The notes beneath the pieces were generated by a model, which made no database searches, had not been told where the DNA came from, and saw only the letters and a program-made list of their open reading frames with translations. The translations under genes were made by a program, and so were the position numbers. A stretch of 59,437 nucleotides of DNA from Opitutaceae bacterium UBA2377 (GTDB lineage Bacteria; Verrucomicrobiota; Verrucomicrobiia; Opitutales; Opitutaceae), in assembly GCA_002344205.1 (NCBI GenBank), contig DDSZ01000039.1, positions 41,704-101,140 on the forward strand, given 5' to 3'. Positions 32,427-41,071 of this stretch are shown one piece after another (the first letter of the stretch is position 1; each line of letters starts with the position of its first letter).

Positions 32427-34754
32427 ATGCGCCTCACGCCGATCAACAGCGCCGAAGCCGTCTTCGAGGCCTTCCACGACCCCCAGCTCAGCGAACTCAA
32501 GCATTGGAGCGTCACCGCCGAAGGCGTGACCGGTTTCAAGGTCTGGCAGAACTGGGTGTGGGTCCAGTGGGAGTGGCAGCGGCCCGCCGCGGACGGGCTC
32601 GTCGCGCGGTTTCACCGCACCCTCGATCTCGATTGTTCCGGCTACGACCGCCTCATCGTCAACGCCGCCATCCCCGAAGGCGGCACCTACACCCTGCGGG
32701 CGGAGACCGACGCCGGCCCGCGCGAGCGCCGTGGCGAACCCTTCGGCGCCACGAAACGCGAGGAATGGCTCCCCCTCGACGGCGCGCGCCGCCTCACGGC
32801 GCTGACCATCGAGGCCCGCGTGCCCGCCGCCCGCGCCGGCCACGGCTGGATCTACTGGATGGCCCTGCAAAGCACCGGCCGCCTGCCCGCGCACCTCGCC
32901 CAGTGGTCGGGCTACGACGAGCGCTGGGAAAACTACCTCCAGCCGGAGAACTTTGACCCCAAGTTCGAGCCCGCCCACGGCCTGCTGCTCGACAACGCCG
33001 AATTGGAAAAAGTGCGCGCGACCTTCGCCGGTTCCGGCCTGGCCGACTCCCTCCGCGAAGCCGCGGAGGACGCCCGCCGCGTGCCGCCCGAAAGGCTGAT
33101 CGGCCAATACGTCAATTTCTGGAACTCCAACCAGCTCCGGCGCGAGCGCGATCACGGCAAGGTCATCACCATCCACGGCGCCAACGCCGCGCAGGCTGGC
33201 CTGCTGTTCAAGGACAAGGCTCTGTGCCGGCTGGCCGCGCGCTTCGCCCTGAGCATCGCGCACTGCGAGCGTTGGGACGATTCCTTCGTGTGCTTCATGC
33301 CGGGCAGCACCTGGGAACAGCGCAGCTTCGTCCAGTCGATCTGCGTGTTCGAGTGCGCGCTGATCCTCGATCTCTGCGGCGAGTGGTTCACCCCGCTCGG
33401 CCGCCAGCTCATCCTCCGGCGCATCGCCGAGGAGGGCATCGGCAACCTGAATTTCTGCGGCTGGTGGTGGGAATATATCTTCCACTGCAACCAGCTCGCA
33501 TGGTTCGCCCCCGGCCGCATCCTCGGCTATCTGCTGCTCGAGCGCACCATGCCGGCGCGCGGCGAAGGCTACCCCGTGCCCTCGCCCTCCCGCGTCGCGC
33601 CCTACACCGAGCTCGCCGTGCAGGACCTCGTCGAGAGCCTCAACCGCTGCCTCCTGCCCGACGGCGGCTACGTCGAGGGCCCGACCTACTTCACCTGGGT
33701 CGCCCGGCAGGCCTTCGTCGCCCTGCACCTTTACGCCCGCGCCCGCGGCCAAGCCCTCGGCGAACTGATGCCGCCCGCCATGCGGGCCACAGCCCTCATG
33801 GCGGAGGTGCTGTTCTCGACCGACGACAACCAGGACGTGATCCCGGTCTGCGACGCCATGTTCGCCTTTCCCGAGGCGCTGGCGCATCTCGCCGCCTTCA
33901 TGCCCAACAGCCACTGGGTGACGATCTATCGCAAGCAACTCCGCCGGGCGGGAGCCTCGCCGTCGTTGCTCGCCATGGCCCTCGAACCGCAAATCCCTGC
34001 GGCCGGACCGGCCCTGCGCCCCTTCGTGGACATGCCTGCCACCGGTATGACCTGCTCGGTGCGCCGCCTCGGGAGCGAATACGTGAAACTCTTCCTCATG
34101 GGCAACAAGGCCGGCGCCGGCCACACCCACGAGGACAAGGGCAGCTTCGTCCTCGAGTTCGCCGGCGACACCTTCGCCGCCGACTTCGGCGTCACGGATT
34201 ACAGCAATCCCATCGTCGAGGAGCTCAAGACCGCGCAGCGGCACAACATGCTCACGCCGTGGTCCGCCGACACCCGCCCGCAGCCCGAGCGTCCGGTCAA
34301 CGCCGACATCCGTGCCGACGGCCGCGGCGACGCGACCGCTTTTCATGCGACCATGGACGCCACCGCCGGCTGGAAGGGCTGGTTCCAGCGTTGGCACCGC
34401 ACCTGGGATTCACCTACGCCCGACACCTTGACCATCACCGACAACTGGGCGGTGGAGCGCGGCGAAGGCGTCGTCTTCCACTGGACCACCCCGCTGCCGA
34501 TGCGGCAGGCGGGCAACACGGTGATCGTCGAAGGCCGCCGCGGGCTGGCTGAAATCACGATCCCTCCCGGCACGGAGGCGCTCATCGAACAGTTGCCGTT
34601 GGTCACGCCCGAGCGGCGCGCGATTGATGCGCTGCGCCGCGAAATGGTCCGCTTTGGCCTCAACCACGCCGAGACCCAACCGCGCCTGACCATCCGCCAG
34701 CGCGGTGCCAGCGGCACGTTGTCCGTGCAAGTTCGCCTGCGCGCCAAAGCCTAG
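32427..34754 (+). CDS. Heparinase II/III-like protein, paralogue 2
   Basis: 775 residues, collinear with paralogue 1 from the first residues (MRLTPINSAEAVFEAFHDPQ) to the last strands. Shared blocks include LFKDKALCRLAARFAL, CGEWFTPLGRQLILRRIAEE, LPDGGYVEGPTYFTWVARQ and the lyase motif HTHEDKGSFVLEFAGDTFAA. It lies 9 bases after the PhyH stop. The order lyase - PhyH - lyase suggests a local duplication that kept the oxygenase in the middle. No signal peptide. Confidence 0.8.
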   Translation: MRLTPINSAEAVFEAFHDPQLSELKHWSVTAEGVTGFKVWQNWVWVQWEWQRPAADGLVARFHRTLDLDCSGYDRLIVNAAIPEGGTYTLRAETDAGPRERRGEPFGATKREEWLPLDGARRLTALTIEARVPAARAGHGWIYWMALQSTGRLPAHLAQWSGYDERWENYLQPENFDPKFEPAHGLLLDNAELEKVRATFAGSGLADSLREAAEDARRVPPERLIGQYVNFWNSNQLRRERDHGKVITIHGANAAQAGLLFKDKALCRLAARFALSIAHCERWDDSFVCFMPGSTWEQRSFVQSICVFECALILDLCGEWFTPLGRQLILRRIAEEGIGNLNFCGWWWEYIFHCNQLAWFAPGRILGYLLLERTMPARGEGYPVPSPSRVAPYTELAVQDLVESLNRCLLPDGGYVEGPTYFTWVARQAFVALHLYARARGQALGELMPPAMRATALMAEVLFSTDDNQDVIPVCDAMFAFPEALAHLAAFMPNSHWVTIYRKQLRRAGASPSLLAMALEPQIPAAGPALRPFVDMPATGMTCSVRRLGSEYVKLFLMGNKAGAGHTHEDKGSFVLEFAGDTFAADFGVTDYSNPIVEELKTAQRHNMLTPWSADTRPQPERPVNADIRADGRGDATAFHATMDATAGWKGWFQRWHRTWDSPTPDTLTITDNWAVERGEGVVFHWTTPLPMRQAGNTVIVEGRRGLAEITIPPGTEALIEQLPLVTPERRAIDALRREMVRFGLNHAETQPRLTIRQRGASGTLSVQVRLRAKA

Positions 34755-34772
34755 CGGTTTAAATATGAATAC

Positions 34773-34814
34773 GGTGGCGCGGTAGCGCCGGTAGGGTCCG
34801 CTCTTCGAGCGGAC
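34773..34814 (+). repeat. Interspersed intergenic repeat, copy 4 (short form)
   Basis: GGTGGCGCGGTAGCGCCGGT, then AGGGTCCGCTCTTCGAGCGG; same core as copy 2 with a GGTAGC variant. It sits 19 bases past the paralogue 2 stop, in the convergent gap before the PHP gene. Confidence 0.85.
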
Positions 34815-34874
34815 CACGGCCTGCCCGGAGGTCAGGCCCTACCTAGCCGCGGCCATGACATTTTTAAAACCGAT

Positions 34875-35750
34875 CTAACCCGCCGGGAAGATCGGCTGCG
34901 TCCAGGCCCTCGCCTCACCGCGGCCGTAGCATTCAAACCGCAGGTAGGTCGCATCGGCCGGCATGGTCACGGTAAGCTTCGTGCCGTCCACCTGCGCGAT
35001 CCGCCGGCCCACTTCCCGCAAAGCGACGATGCGCCCGGCATCCGGTGCATGCACCGTGACGCGCCGGCCCTGCACGCGGATGCTCCGGATGGTCACGCCG
35101 GTGGAAGCGTAGAAAGCCCCCTGCCGCAGCGCCGCCATGATTCCGGCCACGGTGCGCTCACGGGCCGCGACCATGAGCCAGCCCAGGCCGACATCCTCCT
35201 TCGCCAGATGGCTGTCATCGTGGGCAAAACCCCAAACCCGGCGGCCGGCGGCCAGCAGCCGGTCCCATTTGTCGGTCGCATACGGGCTGCCGTGCAGCCG
35301 GCCGATCGTGCCGTTATAGATCTCTATCCCCGCGTAGCCCTGCCATGCGGCGAGCTTCTCGAACGGACAGTGATTAAAATTCTGCAGCCAGTTCGGATGG
35401 TTGATCACCGCCAAGCCTCGTCCGCGGTTGATGGCCTTGATCACCTTTTGCCGGTCCGCCAGCGGCGGCACGAAACCGTCCGCATCCACGTGCAGCAGAT
35501 GCGGGCCGCGCGCCGAAATTTCGTTGCCGGGAATCAGCACGAGCCCGCGCGACCTCAGCTTGGCGTAAGCCGCCGCATCCGTCAGCACATCGTGGTCACT
35601 GATCATCAGGAAGTCGTAGCCCCGGCGGGCGTAATCGTTGACGACGGCCTGGGGTGAACGCTGACCATCGCTGACCGTCGTATGGGCATGCAGGTTGCCG
35701 CGCAGCCAAGGCAGATTCTCCGTGCCGGCGTAGGGGTTGAGCAATTTCAT
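34875..35750 (-). CDS. PHP-domain metal-dependent phosphoesterase/hydrolase
   Basis: 291 residues. PHP metal motifs: GNLHAHTTVSDG, FLMISDHDVL, VLIPGNEISA, INHPNW, and FAHDDSH. A C-terminal beta region (TVHAPDAGRIVALREVGRRI) follows. The start at 35750 (MKLLNPYAGTENLPW) has GAGG nine bases upstream; a GTG at 35801 overlapping the upstream stop is possible but adds an unrelated N-terminus. Function within PHP enzymes (phosphatase, nuclease, imidase) is not readable. Confidence 0.8.
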   Translation of the reverse strand: MKLLNPYAGTENLPWLRGNLHAHTTVSDGQRSPQAVVNDYARRGYDFLMISDHDVLTDAAAYAKLRSRGLVLIPGNEISARGPHLLHVDADGFVPPLADRQKVIKAINRGRGLAVINHPNWLQNFNHCPFEKLAAWQGYAGIEIYNGTIGRLHGSPYATDKWDRLLAAGRRVWGFAHDDSHLAKEDVGLGWLMVAARERTVAGIMAALRQGAFYASTGVTIRSIRVQGRRVTVHAPDAGRIVALREVGRRIAQVDGTKLTVTMPADATYLRFECYGRGEARAWTQPIFPAG

Positions 35751-35797
35751 CGCCGCCATCCTCGGACAACCGGCGCGGCTGACAAGCGGAACCTCCG

Positions 35798-36829
35798 TCA
35801 CCAGGCCTCGCGGTCGCCGTGCAACCGGCGCCAGACCGCGCCAAGCGCCGCCCGCCGGTCGCCGAACGCTTGCGGCAACTGTCGCAACTCCACTTGGCCG
35901 TCACCGGCTCCCCGCAGCTCCCACGCGAACACATGGCCCCATTCGTCGGGCGAAATCCCGGGACGCGTCCGGATTTCGCCGAAACGCAGGTCGATGATCC
36001 GGGTTCCCTCCATGCCGGGCTGCGCGATCCAAAATCCCTGGGAGAACCACTCCAGCACGGCGAATTCCCGCGAACCGCGCCACGAGTCGGCCAGCGCCGC
36101 GCGCTGGGGCACAAAATCAAACCGCACCTCATCGCCCGCATCGAGCAGCGAGCGATAGCCGATCACAAACCCGCCCTCCACCGGCGCGAGATGACGCCAG
36201 AGCACAGTGTTGAGCGGCGTGGCGGCGGTCTGCGCCGGCCCCGTGACCACGATTCCCTGCCGCGCCAGCTCGCGTTGAAACCCGCGCTCCGCCACCGCCT
36301 GCGCGCCAAAGGACCAGGCGACGTAGAGCGTGCTCACCACCAAGCCCGCCACATTGACCCGCCGGCCCGCCCCGGCCGGCCACACCGCAAACAGCAAACA
36401 GCCTAGCAACAGCGGCAGCGTGTAAAGCGGATCGATGATGAAGAGGTTGTTGCTCCCAAACCCGTGCCGCGTGAACGGCGCCAGCAACTGCGTGCCGTAA
36501 ACCGTGAAGAAATCGATCAGCACGTGCGTAAGAAACACCAGCCAGGTCACGCAGGCCGCCCGGGCCAAGGTCAGGCCGGACCCGCGATGCACGCGGTGCA
36601 CCAGCCAGCCGGCCGCCAGGGCCAGCGGGATGATGAGAATCAGCGAATGCGACTCGCCGCGGTGCCAGTAGAGCCGTTGCACGGCGTCGAGCCACGGGAA
36701 CACCACGATGTCGAGGTCGGGCAGCGTGCCGAGCGCCACGCCCCAGGCCAGGGCCTTGCGGCCGAGCGGACGATGCCAGCCGGCGGCGGCGACCGCGGCT
36801 CCGAGCGTGGCTTGGGTGAGGGAATCCAT
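35798..36829 (-). CDS. YdjM/DUF457-type membrane metal hydrolase
   Basis: 343 residues. MDSLTQATLGAAVAAAGWHR opens the family; LPDLDIVVFPWLD, WHRGESHSLILI, and LTHVLIDFFTVYGTQLLAPF carry the His/Asp metal motif. Five or so membrane segments in the first ~190 residues; a C-terminal soluble region of unknown role. The start 36829 is the family N-terminus, not the longer frame to 36874. Confidence 0.8.
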   Translation of the reverse strand: MDSLTQATLGAAVAAAGWHRPLGRKALAWGVALGTLPDLDIVVFPWLDAVQRLYWHRGESHSLILIIPLALAAGWLVHRVHRGSGLTLARAACVTWLVFLTHVLIDFFTVYGTQLLAPFTRHGFGSNNLFIIDPLYTLPLLLGCLLFAVWPAGAGRRVNVAGLVVSTLYVAWSFGAQAVAERGFQRELARQGIVVTGPAQTAATPLNTVLWRHLAPVEGGFVIGYRSLLDAGDEVRFDFVPQRAALADSWRGSREFAVLEWFSQGFWIAQPGMEGTRIIDLRFGEIRTRPGISPDEWGHVFAWELRGAGDGQVELRQLPQAFGDRRAALGAVWRRLHGDREAW

Positions 36830-36883
36830 GAAAGATTGGGTCGCGCAAGGGAGCCGGGTTGCCCGCGGCGTCAAACCCGGCGC

Positions 36884-36913
36884 AAAAAAGCCCCGGTGTT
36901 TCGCACCGGGGCT
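36884..36913 (-). terminator. Rho-independent terminator of the thymidine phosphorylase gene
   Basis: A 10-bp stem AGCCCCGGTG / CACCGGGGCT with a 5-base loop; read on the minus strand it is followed by six T. It lies 13 bases past the thymidine phosphorylase stop and separates it from the YdjM-type gene. Confidence 0.9.
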
Positions 36914-36926
36914 GATATTGGCGGAC

Positions 36927-38270
36927 TCAGGCCACGCGCTCGACGATGAGCGGCGGCGGCGTGGGCCGCTTCGGGGCGAGGCGGTAGGCGTCCTTGAACA
37001 GGTTGAGCGCCTGCTCGAGCTTCGCCTCGTCGTTGTAGTGGATCATCATGAGCGGCTCGCCCTGCTTCACCTGCGTGCCGACCTTCTTGATCTCGGAGAC
37101 GCCCACGGCGTGGTCGATTTTGCCGTGGCTGTCGCGGCCGGCGCCGAGGATCGAGACCCCCTGCGCGATGAACGCGGCGTTGATGGTGTGCACGTAGCCG
37201 CGCTTCGGGGCCGGGAGCTTGCGGATGTGGCGGGCCGCCGGGAATTTCTCCGGGTGGTCCACCAGACTCGCGTCGCCGCCCTGCGCCTTGATGAGATCCT
37301 TGAACTTCTGCAGGGCGCTGCCGTCCGTGAGATGACGCTGCACCGTCTGCTTCGCCGAAAGCGTGGAACCGGCGACCCCGGCCAGGCGCACGATCTCCAT
37401 GCCGAGCTTGAGCACGAGTTCCTTCATGTCCTCGGGACCTTCGCCCTTCAGGAGGGCGATGGCTTCCTTGACCTCCAGCGAGGTGCCGACGGTGTCGCCA
37501 AGCGGCTGGTTCATGTCGGTCACCAGCGCCACGCAGCGGCGCTTCATGGAACGGCCAACGCGGGTCATCGAACGGGCGAGCTGCTTGGCCTGCTCCAGGT
37601 CCTTGATGAAGGAACCGTTGCCCCACTTGACGTCGATCACCAGGCCTTCGGAGCCCTCGGCCAGCTTGCGCGAGAGCACGGAGCCGGTGATCAGCGGGAG
37701 GCTCGGAATGGTGCCGGTCTCGCGACGCAAGTCGTAGAATTTCGCATCCGCCGGGGCCAGCTTCTCATCCTGCGCGACGATCGCCCCGCCCACGCGGCCC
37801 AACTGGGAGACAAAGCCGTCGATGGAGAGGTGGCTCTTGAAGCCCGGGAAGGAGCCCAGCTTGTCGAGCGGGCTGATAATGTAGTCGTGCTCCACGCCGC
37901 ACATCATCGGCACCACGACACCGGAGGCCATGGCCAGCGGCACGAGGACCAGCGAGGTCTTGTCGCCCACGCCGCCGGTGGAATACTTGTCGATCTTCGG
38001 TTTGGCGATGTGGGAAAGGTCAATCACCTCGCCGGAAAGCATCATTTCCTCGGTCAGGTCGGCGGTCTCCTGCGCCGACATATTGGAGAAGTAAATGGCC
38101 ATCGCGAGCGCCGCCAATTGGTGCTGCGGCATCTCTCCATCAAGCGTGCTGTCAATGATATAGCGAATTTCCTCTTGGGTAAACTCGTGTCCATCACGCT
38201 TCTTCTCGATCAGTTGGGTGAACGAGGGTTTGATGAATCGGCGGGCCGGAATCGTGCGTTTGCTGCTCAT
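36927..38270 (-). CDS. deoA: Thymidine/pyrimidine-nucleoside phosphorylase
   Basis: Phosphorolysis of thymidine or pyrimidine nucleosides in salvage. 447 residues. Phosphate-loop KYSTGGVGDKTSLVLVPL and the basic/serine motif SLPLITGSVLSRKLAEGSEG, VKWGNGSFIKDLEQA and the C-terminal YRLAPKRPTPPPL are characteristic. The start at 38270 (MSSKRTIPARRF) is preferred; the in-frame extension to 38354 is Arg-rich and lacks conservation signals. Whether it is DeoA or Pdp is open. Divergent from argS. Confidence 0.88.
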   Translation of the reverse strand: MSSKRTIPARRFIKPSFTQLIEKKRDGHEFTQEEIRYIIDSTLDGEMPQHQLAALAMAIYFSNMSAQETADLTEEMMLSGEVIDLSHIAKPKIDKYSTGGVGDKTSLVLVPLAMASGVVVPMMCGVEHDYIISPLDKLGSFPGFKSHLSIDGFVSQLGRVGGAIVAQDEKLAPADAKFYDLRRETGTIPSLPLITGSVLSRKLAEGSEGLVIDVKWGNGSFIKDLEQAKQLARSMTRVGRSMKRRCVALVTDMNQPLGDTVGTSLEVKEAIALLKGEGPEDMKELVLKLGMEIVRLAGVAGSTLSAKQTVQRHLTDGSALQKFKDLIKAQGGDASLVDHPEKFPAARHIRKLPAPKRGYVHTINAAFIAQGVSILGAGRDSHGKIDHAVGVSEIKKVGTQVKQGEPLMMIHYNDEAKLEQALNLFKDAYRLAPKRPTPPPLIVERVA

Positions 38271-38489
38271 GTGGATTGGTTGTGAATATCTGCGCGCTGC
38301 CGCAGAGCGGAAAAGTTTGCGAGCAAACCAGCCCCCGGGACGTTGTCGAGCCAAAACTGCCCACCGCTAACTCCGCAAACCGGCATGGCCAACGGCTTTG
38401 CGCCGCCCCGCTCGCCAGGCCGCCACCGGCCGCGAAGCGCCAAAACTCCACGCTTGCGCGCCTGCCGCGGCGGGCCGTTGAGTGAGGGG

Positions 38490-40244
38490 ATGTCAGTTTC
38501 GTTTCACCTCGCCGCCGAGCTCGACTCGGCCCTGCAAAGCGCCGCCCAAGCCGCCGGTCTCGAATCCGGGTTTGCGCCGGAACTGCGCCCCGCCGACCCG
38601 CGGCATGGCGACTTTCAGGCCAACGGTGCGCTGGGCTACGCCAAGGCCCGCAGGCTCAATCCCCGGCAGGTGGCCGAGCAACTCATCGGCGCCCTGCCCC
38701 CGCCGCTCCGCGAACGTTTTGACGTCGCGATCGCTGGGCCCGGCTTCGTCAACTTCACGCTCAGGCCCGCCGCCCTGCTCGAATGGGTGCAGACGCACGA
38801 CAACGCCCAGCACCTCAAGGCCGGCGCCGCCGCGCTCTACCACGGGCGGCGCTACGTCGTGGACTACGGCTCGCCCAACACCGCCAAGCAGATGCACGTC
38901 GGCCACATCCGCTCGATCATCATCGGCGAGGCCATCTGCCGGTTGCTGTCGTTTTGCGGCGCGGAGGTGATTCGCGACAATCATCTCGGCGACTGGGGCA
39001 CGCAGTTCGGCATGATTCTCCACGGTTACCGGCACTTCCTCGACCAAGCCGCGCTGGAGCGGGACCCCCTCGAGGAATTCGAGCGCCTCTACAAGGCCGC
39101 CAGCGCCGCCTGCAAGGCCGACCCCGCCGCCTTGGAGCAGGCCCGGCTCGAGCTCGTGCGCCTCCAGCAGGGCGATCCCGCCGCCGTGGCGCTCTGGCAG
39201 CAGGTCAACCAACTCAGCCTCGATTCGCTCAACGCCATCTACCGCCGGCTCGACGTCCATTACGACCATTTCCTCGGCGAGAGCTTCTACCGCGACAAGG
39301 TGGACGCCATCTACCGCGAGCTCACCGCCACCGGCCTGGCCGTGGAAAGCCAGGGTGCCCTCGTGGTCTTCCACCCCGAACACCCGCGCTTCGCCACCCA
39401 ACCCTTCATCGTCCGCAAGAGCGACGGCGCCAGCAATTACGCCTCCACCGACCTCGCCACCATGGCCTACCGGGTCGAGCACTTCCGGGCCGACGGCGTC
39501 ATCGTCGTCACGGACACCCGCCAGAACGACCACTTCGAGCAACTGTGGCTGACCACCCGGAAGTGGTTCGCCGCCACCGGCCGGCCGCAGCCCGAATTCC
39601 AGCACGTCACGTTCGGCACCATCCTCGGCGAGGACGGCAAGGCCATCAAGACCCGCTCGGGCGACCCGATCAAACTCCAGGACCTGCTCAACGAAGCCGA
39701 GGAGCGCGCCTTCGCCCTCGTCACGGAAAAATCGCCCGATCTGCCCGAGGCCGAGCGCCGCGACATCGCCAACGCCGTCGGTCTCGGGGCGGTCCGCTAT
39801 GCCGACCTCTCCCAGAACCGGAGCAGCGACTATGTGTTCTCGTGGGAGAAGATCCTCTCCTTCGAGGGCAACACCGCCCCCTACCTCCTCTACGCCGTTT
39901 CCCGCATCCGCTCGATCTTCCGCAAGGCCGGGCTCGATCCCGCCGACGCCGCCGCGACCGCCGGTGCCACGCCGCCGGAGACTCCCGGCGAACTCGCCCT
40001 GGCCCGCAAGCTCGTCGGGTTCGCCACGGTGCTCAACCTCACCACCACCCAGCTCCGCCCGCATTTCCTGTGCACCTACCTCTTTGAACTCGCCGGCGAA
40101 TTCAGCGCCTTCTACGCCGCCGACAAGGTCATCGTGGACGAGGCGCCCGTGCGCGCCCGGCGGCTGCTGCTCTGCGCCCGCAGCCTGCTGGTCTTGGAAA
40201 ACGGTCTCCAGTTGCTGGGCTTGCGCACCCTCGCCCGCATGTAG
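38490..40244 (+). CDS. argS: Arginyl-tRNA synthetase
   Basis: Charges tRNA-Arg; class I synthetase. 584 residues. N-terminal ADD domain (about 1-100), HIGH-region SPNTAKQMHVGHIRSIIIGE, the Arg/Asn/ATP pocket DNHLGDWGTQFGMILHGY, and a C-terminal DALR helical domain. The KMSKS-like loop is KTRSG, common in ArgS. ATG at 38490 follows AGGGG directly; a TTG at 38478 is a possible upstream start. Confidence 0.93.
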   Translation: MSVSFHLAAELDSALQSAAQAAGLESGFAPELRPADPRHGDFQANGALGYAKARRLNPRQVAEQLIGALPPPLRERFDVAIAGPGFVNFTLRPAALLEWVQTHDNAQHLKAGAAALYHGRRYVVDYGSPNTAKQMHVGHIRSIIIGEAICRLLSFCGAEVIRDNHLGDWGTQFGMILHGYRHFLDQAALERDPLEEFERLYKAASAACKADPAALEQARLELVRLQQGDPAAVALWQQVNQLSLDSLNAIYRRLDVHYDHFLGESFYRDKVDAIYRELTATGLAVESQGALVVFHPEHPRFATQPFIVRKSDGASNYASTDLATMAYRVEHFRADGVIVVTDTRQNDHFEQLWLTTRKWFAATGRPQPEFQHVTFGTILGEDGKAIKTRSGDPIKLQDLLNEAEERAFALVTEKSPDLPEAERRDIANAVGLGAVRYADLSQNRSSDYVFSWEKILSFEGNTAPYLLYAVSRIRSIFRKAGLDPADAAATAGATPPETPGELALARKLVGFATVLNLTTTQLRPHFLCTYLFELAGEFSAFYAADKVIVDEAPVRARRLLLCARSLLVLENGLQLLGLRTLARM

Positions 40245-40300
40245 GCCGGCGACAATACACTTGCCGGCGCCGGGCGCCCCGGTCACCCTCCCGCATCCCC

Positions 40301-41053
40301 ATGGCCACGCAGGAATTCTACATCCGCAACGAGTCAGAGACCGAGGCCCGCGGGCCTTTCAGCCTGGAGCAGCTCAGCTCGCTCCTCGATTCCGGTCAGA
40401 TCACCACCGGCACACTTTACTATGAAGCCGCCACCGAGCAGTGGGCGACCATCGAGAGCAACGCCGAGATGAAGGCGGTGCTTTTCCCCGAGAAGAAGCG
40501 CCTGAAGGTCAAGGCCAAGGAAAACCTCACCACCCTCAACACCTCGTCGGACAGCCGCCCGCCCATCACGGTGGACGAGATGCTCGCCGCGGCCGAAGGC
40601 CACACCGACGAGACCAAGGACCGCAAGGACCCCGCCATCGCCATGGCCCGGGCGGCCGGTATCGGCATGTATGGCGCGATGGGAATGCTCCTCATCGCCG
40701 CGGCCGGCGAATTGCTTCCTTCCGTGGATTTTCTGATGGCTTTCAACTTGGAGCAATTGCCCGCCCACCCGCTGGTGTTGCTGGGAGTGCTCGACTTGGC
40801 GCTCGGCCTCCTGCTGGGCCTGGGCATGGTCAACATCTACCCCTTCGTCCGCTTTCGCGCCGCCTTGGGACTCGGCTTTTTGGGGTTCATCTTCTACACC
40901 CAAGGCCAGGGCCTTCCCTTGGTCGCGGTGTTGGCCGGATCCGCCGGCCTCTATCTTAGCACCGTCTCGGTCAGCCTGCTGCCGGTGGTGCTGGCCGTGG
41001 GCATCGGCCTCCTCGGCATGCTGGGCGTTACCCACGCCATGCTCACGCGCTGA
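40301..41053 (+). CDS. GYF_2-domain membrane protein
   Basis: 250 residues. N-terminal GYF_2 (DUF4339) domain (about 4-65): EFYIRNESETEARGPFSLEQ, GQITTGTLYYEAATEQWATI. A polar Lys/Asp linker (about 66-115) leads to four membrane segments (about 118-250). GYF_2 domains bind peptides; the membrane part is not recognised. Confidence 0.75.
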   Translation: MATQEFYIRNESETEARGPFSLEQLSSLLDSGQITTGTLYYEAATEQWATIESNAEMKAVLFPEKKRLKVKAKENLTTLNTSSDSRPPITVDEMLAAAEGHTDETKDRKDPAIAMARAAGIGMYGAMGMLLIAAAGELLPSVDFLMAFNLEQLPAHPLVLLGVLDLALGLLLGLGMVNIYPFVRFRAALGLGFLGFIFYTQGQGLPLVAVLAGSAGLYLSTVSVSLLPVVLAVGIGLLGMLGVTHAMLTR

Positions 41054-41071
41054 GCCGTCCGGCGCTCACCC

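Noticed and set aside
31584..34397. Minus-strand open frame of ~940 codons over the heparinase region
   Set aside because: Antisense shadow of two conserved heparinase-like genes and PhyH.
36884..36913. Terminator assigned to the YdjM-type gene
   Set aside because: The T-run is on the minus strand just after thymidine phosphorylase, so it belongs to that gene.
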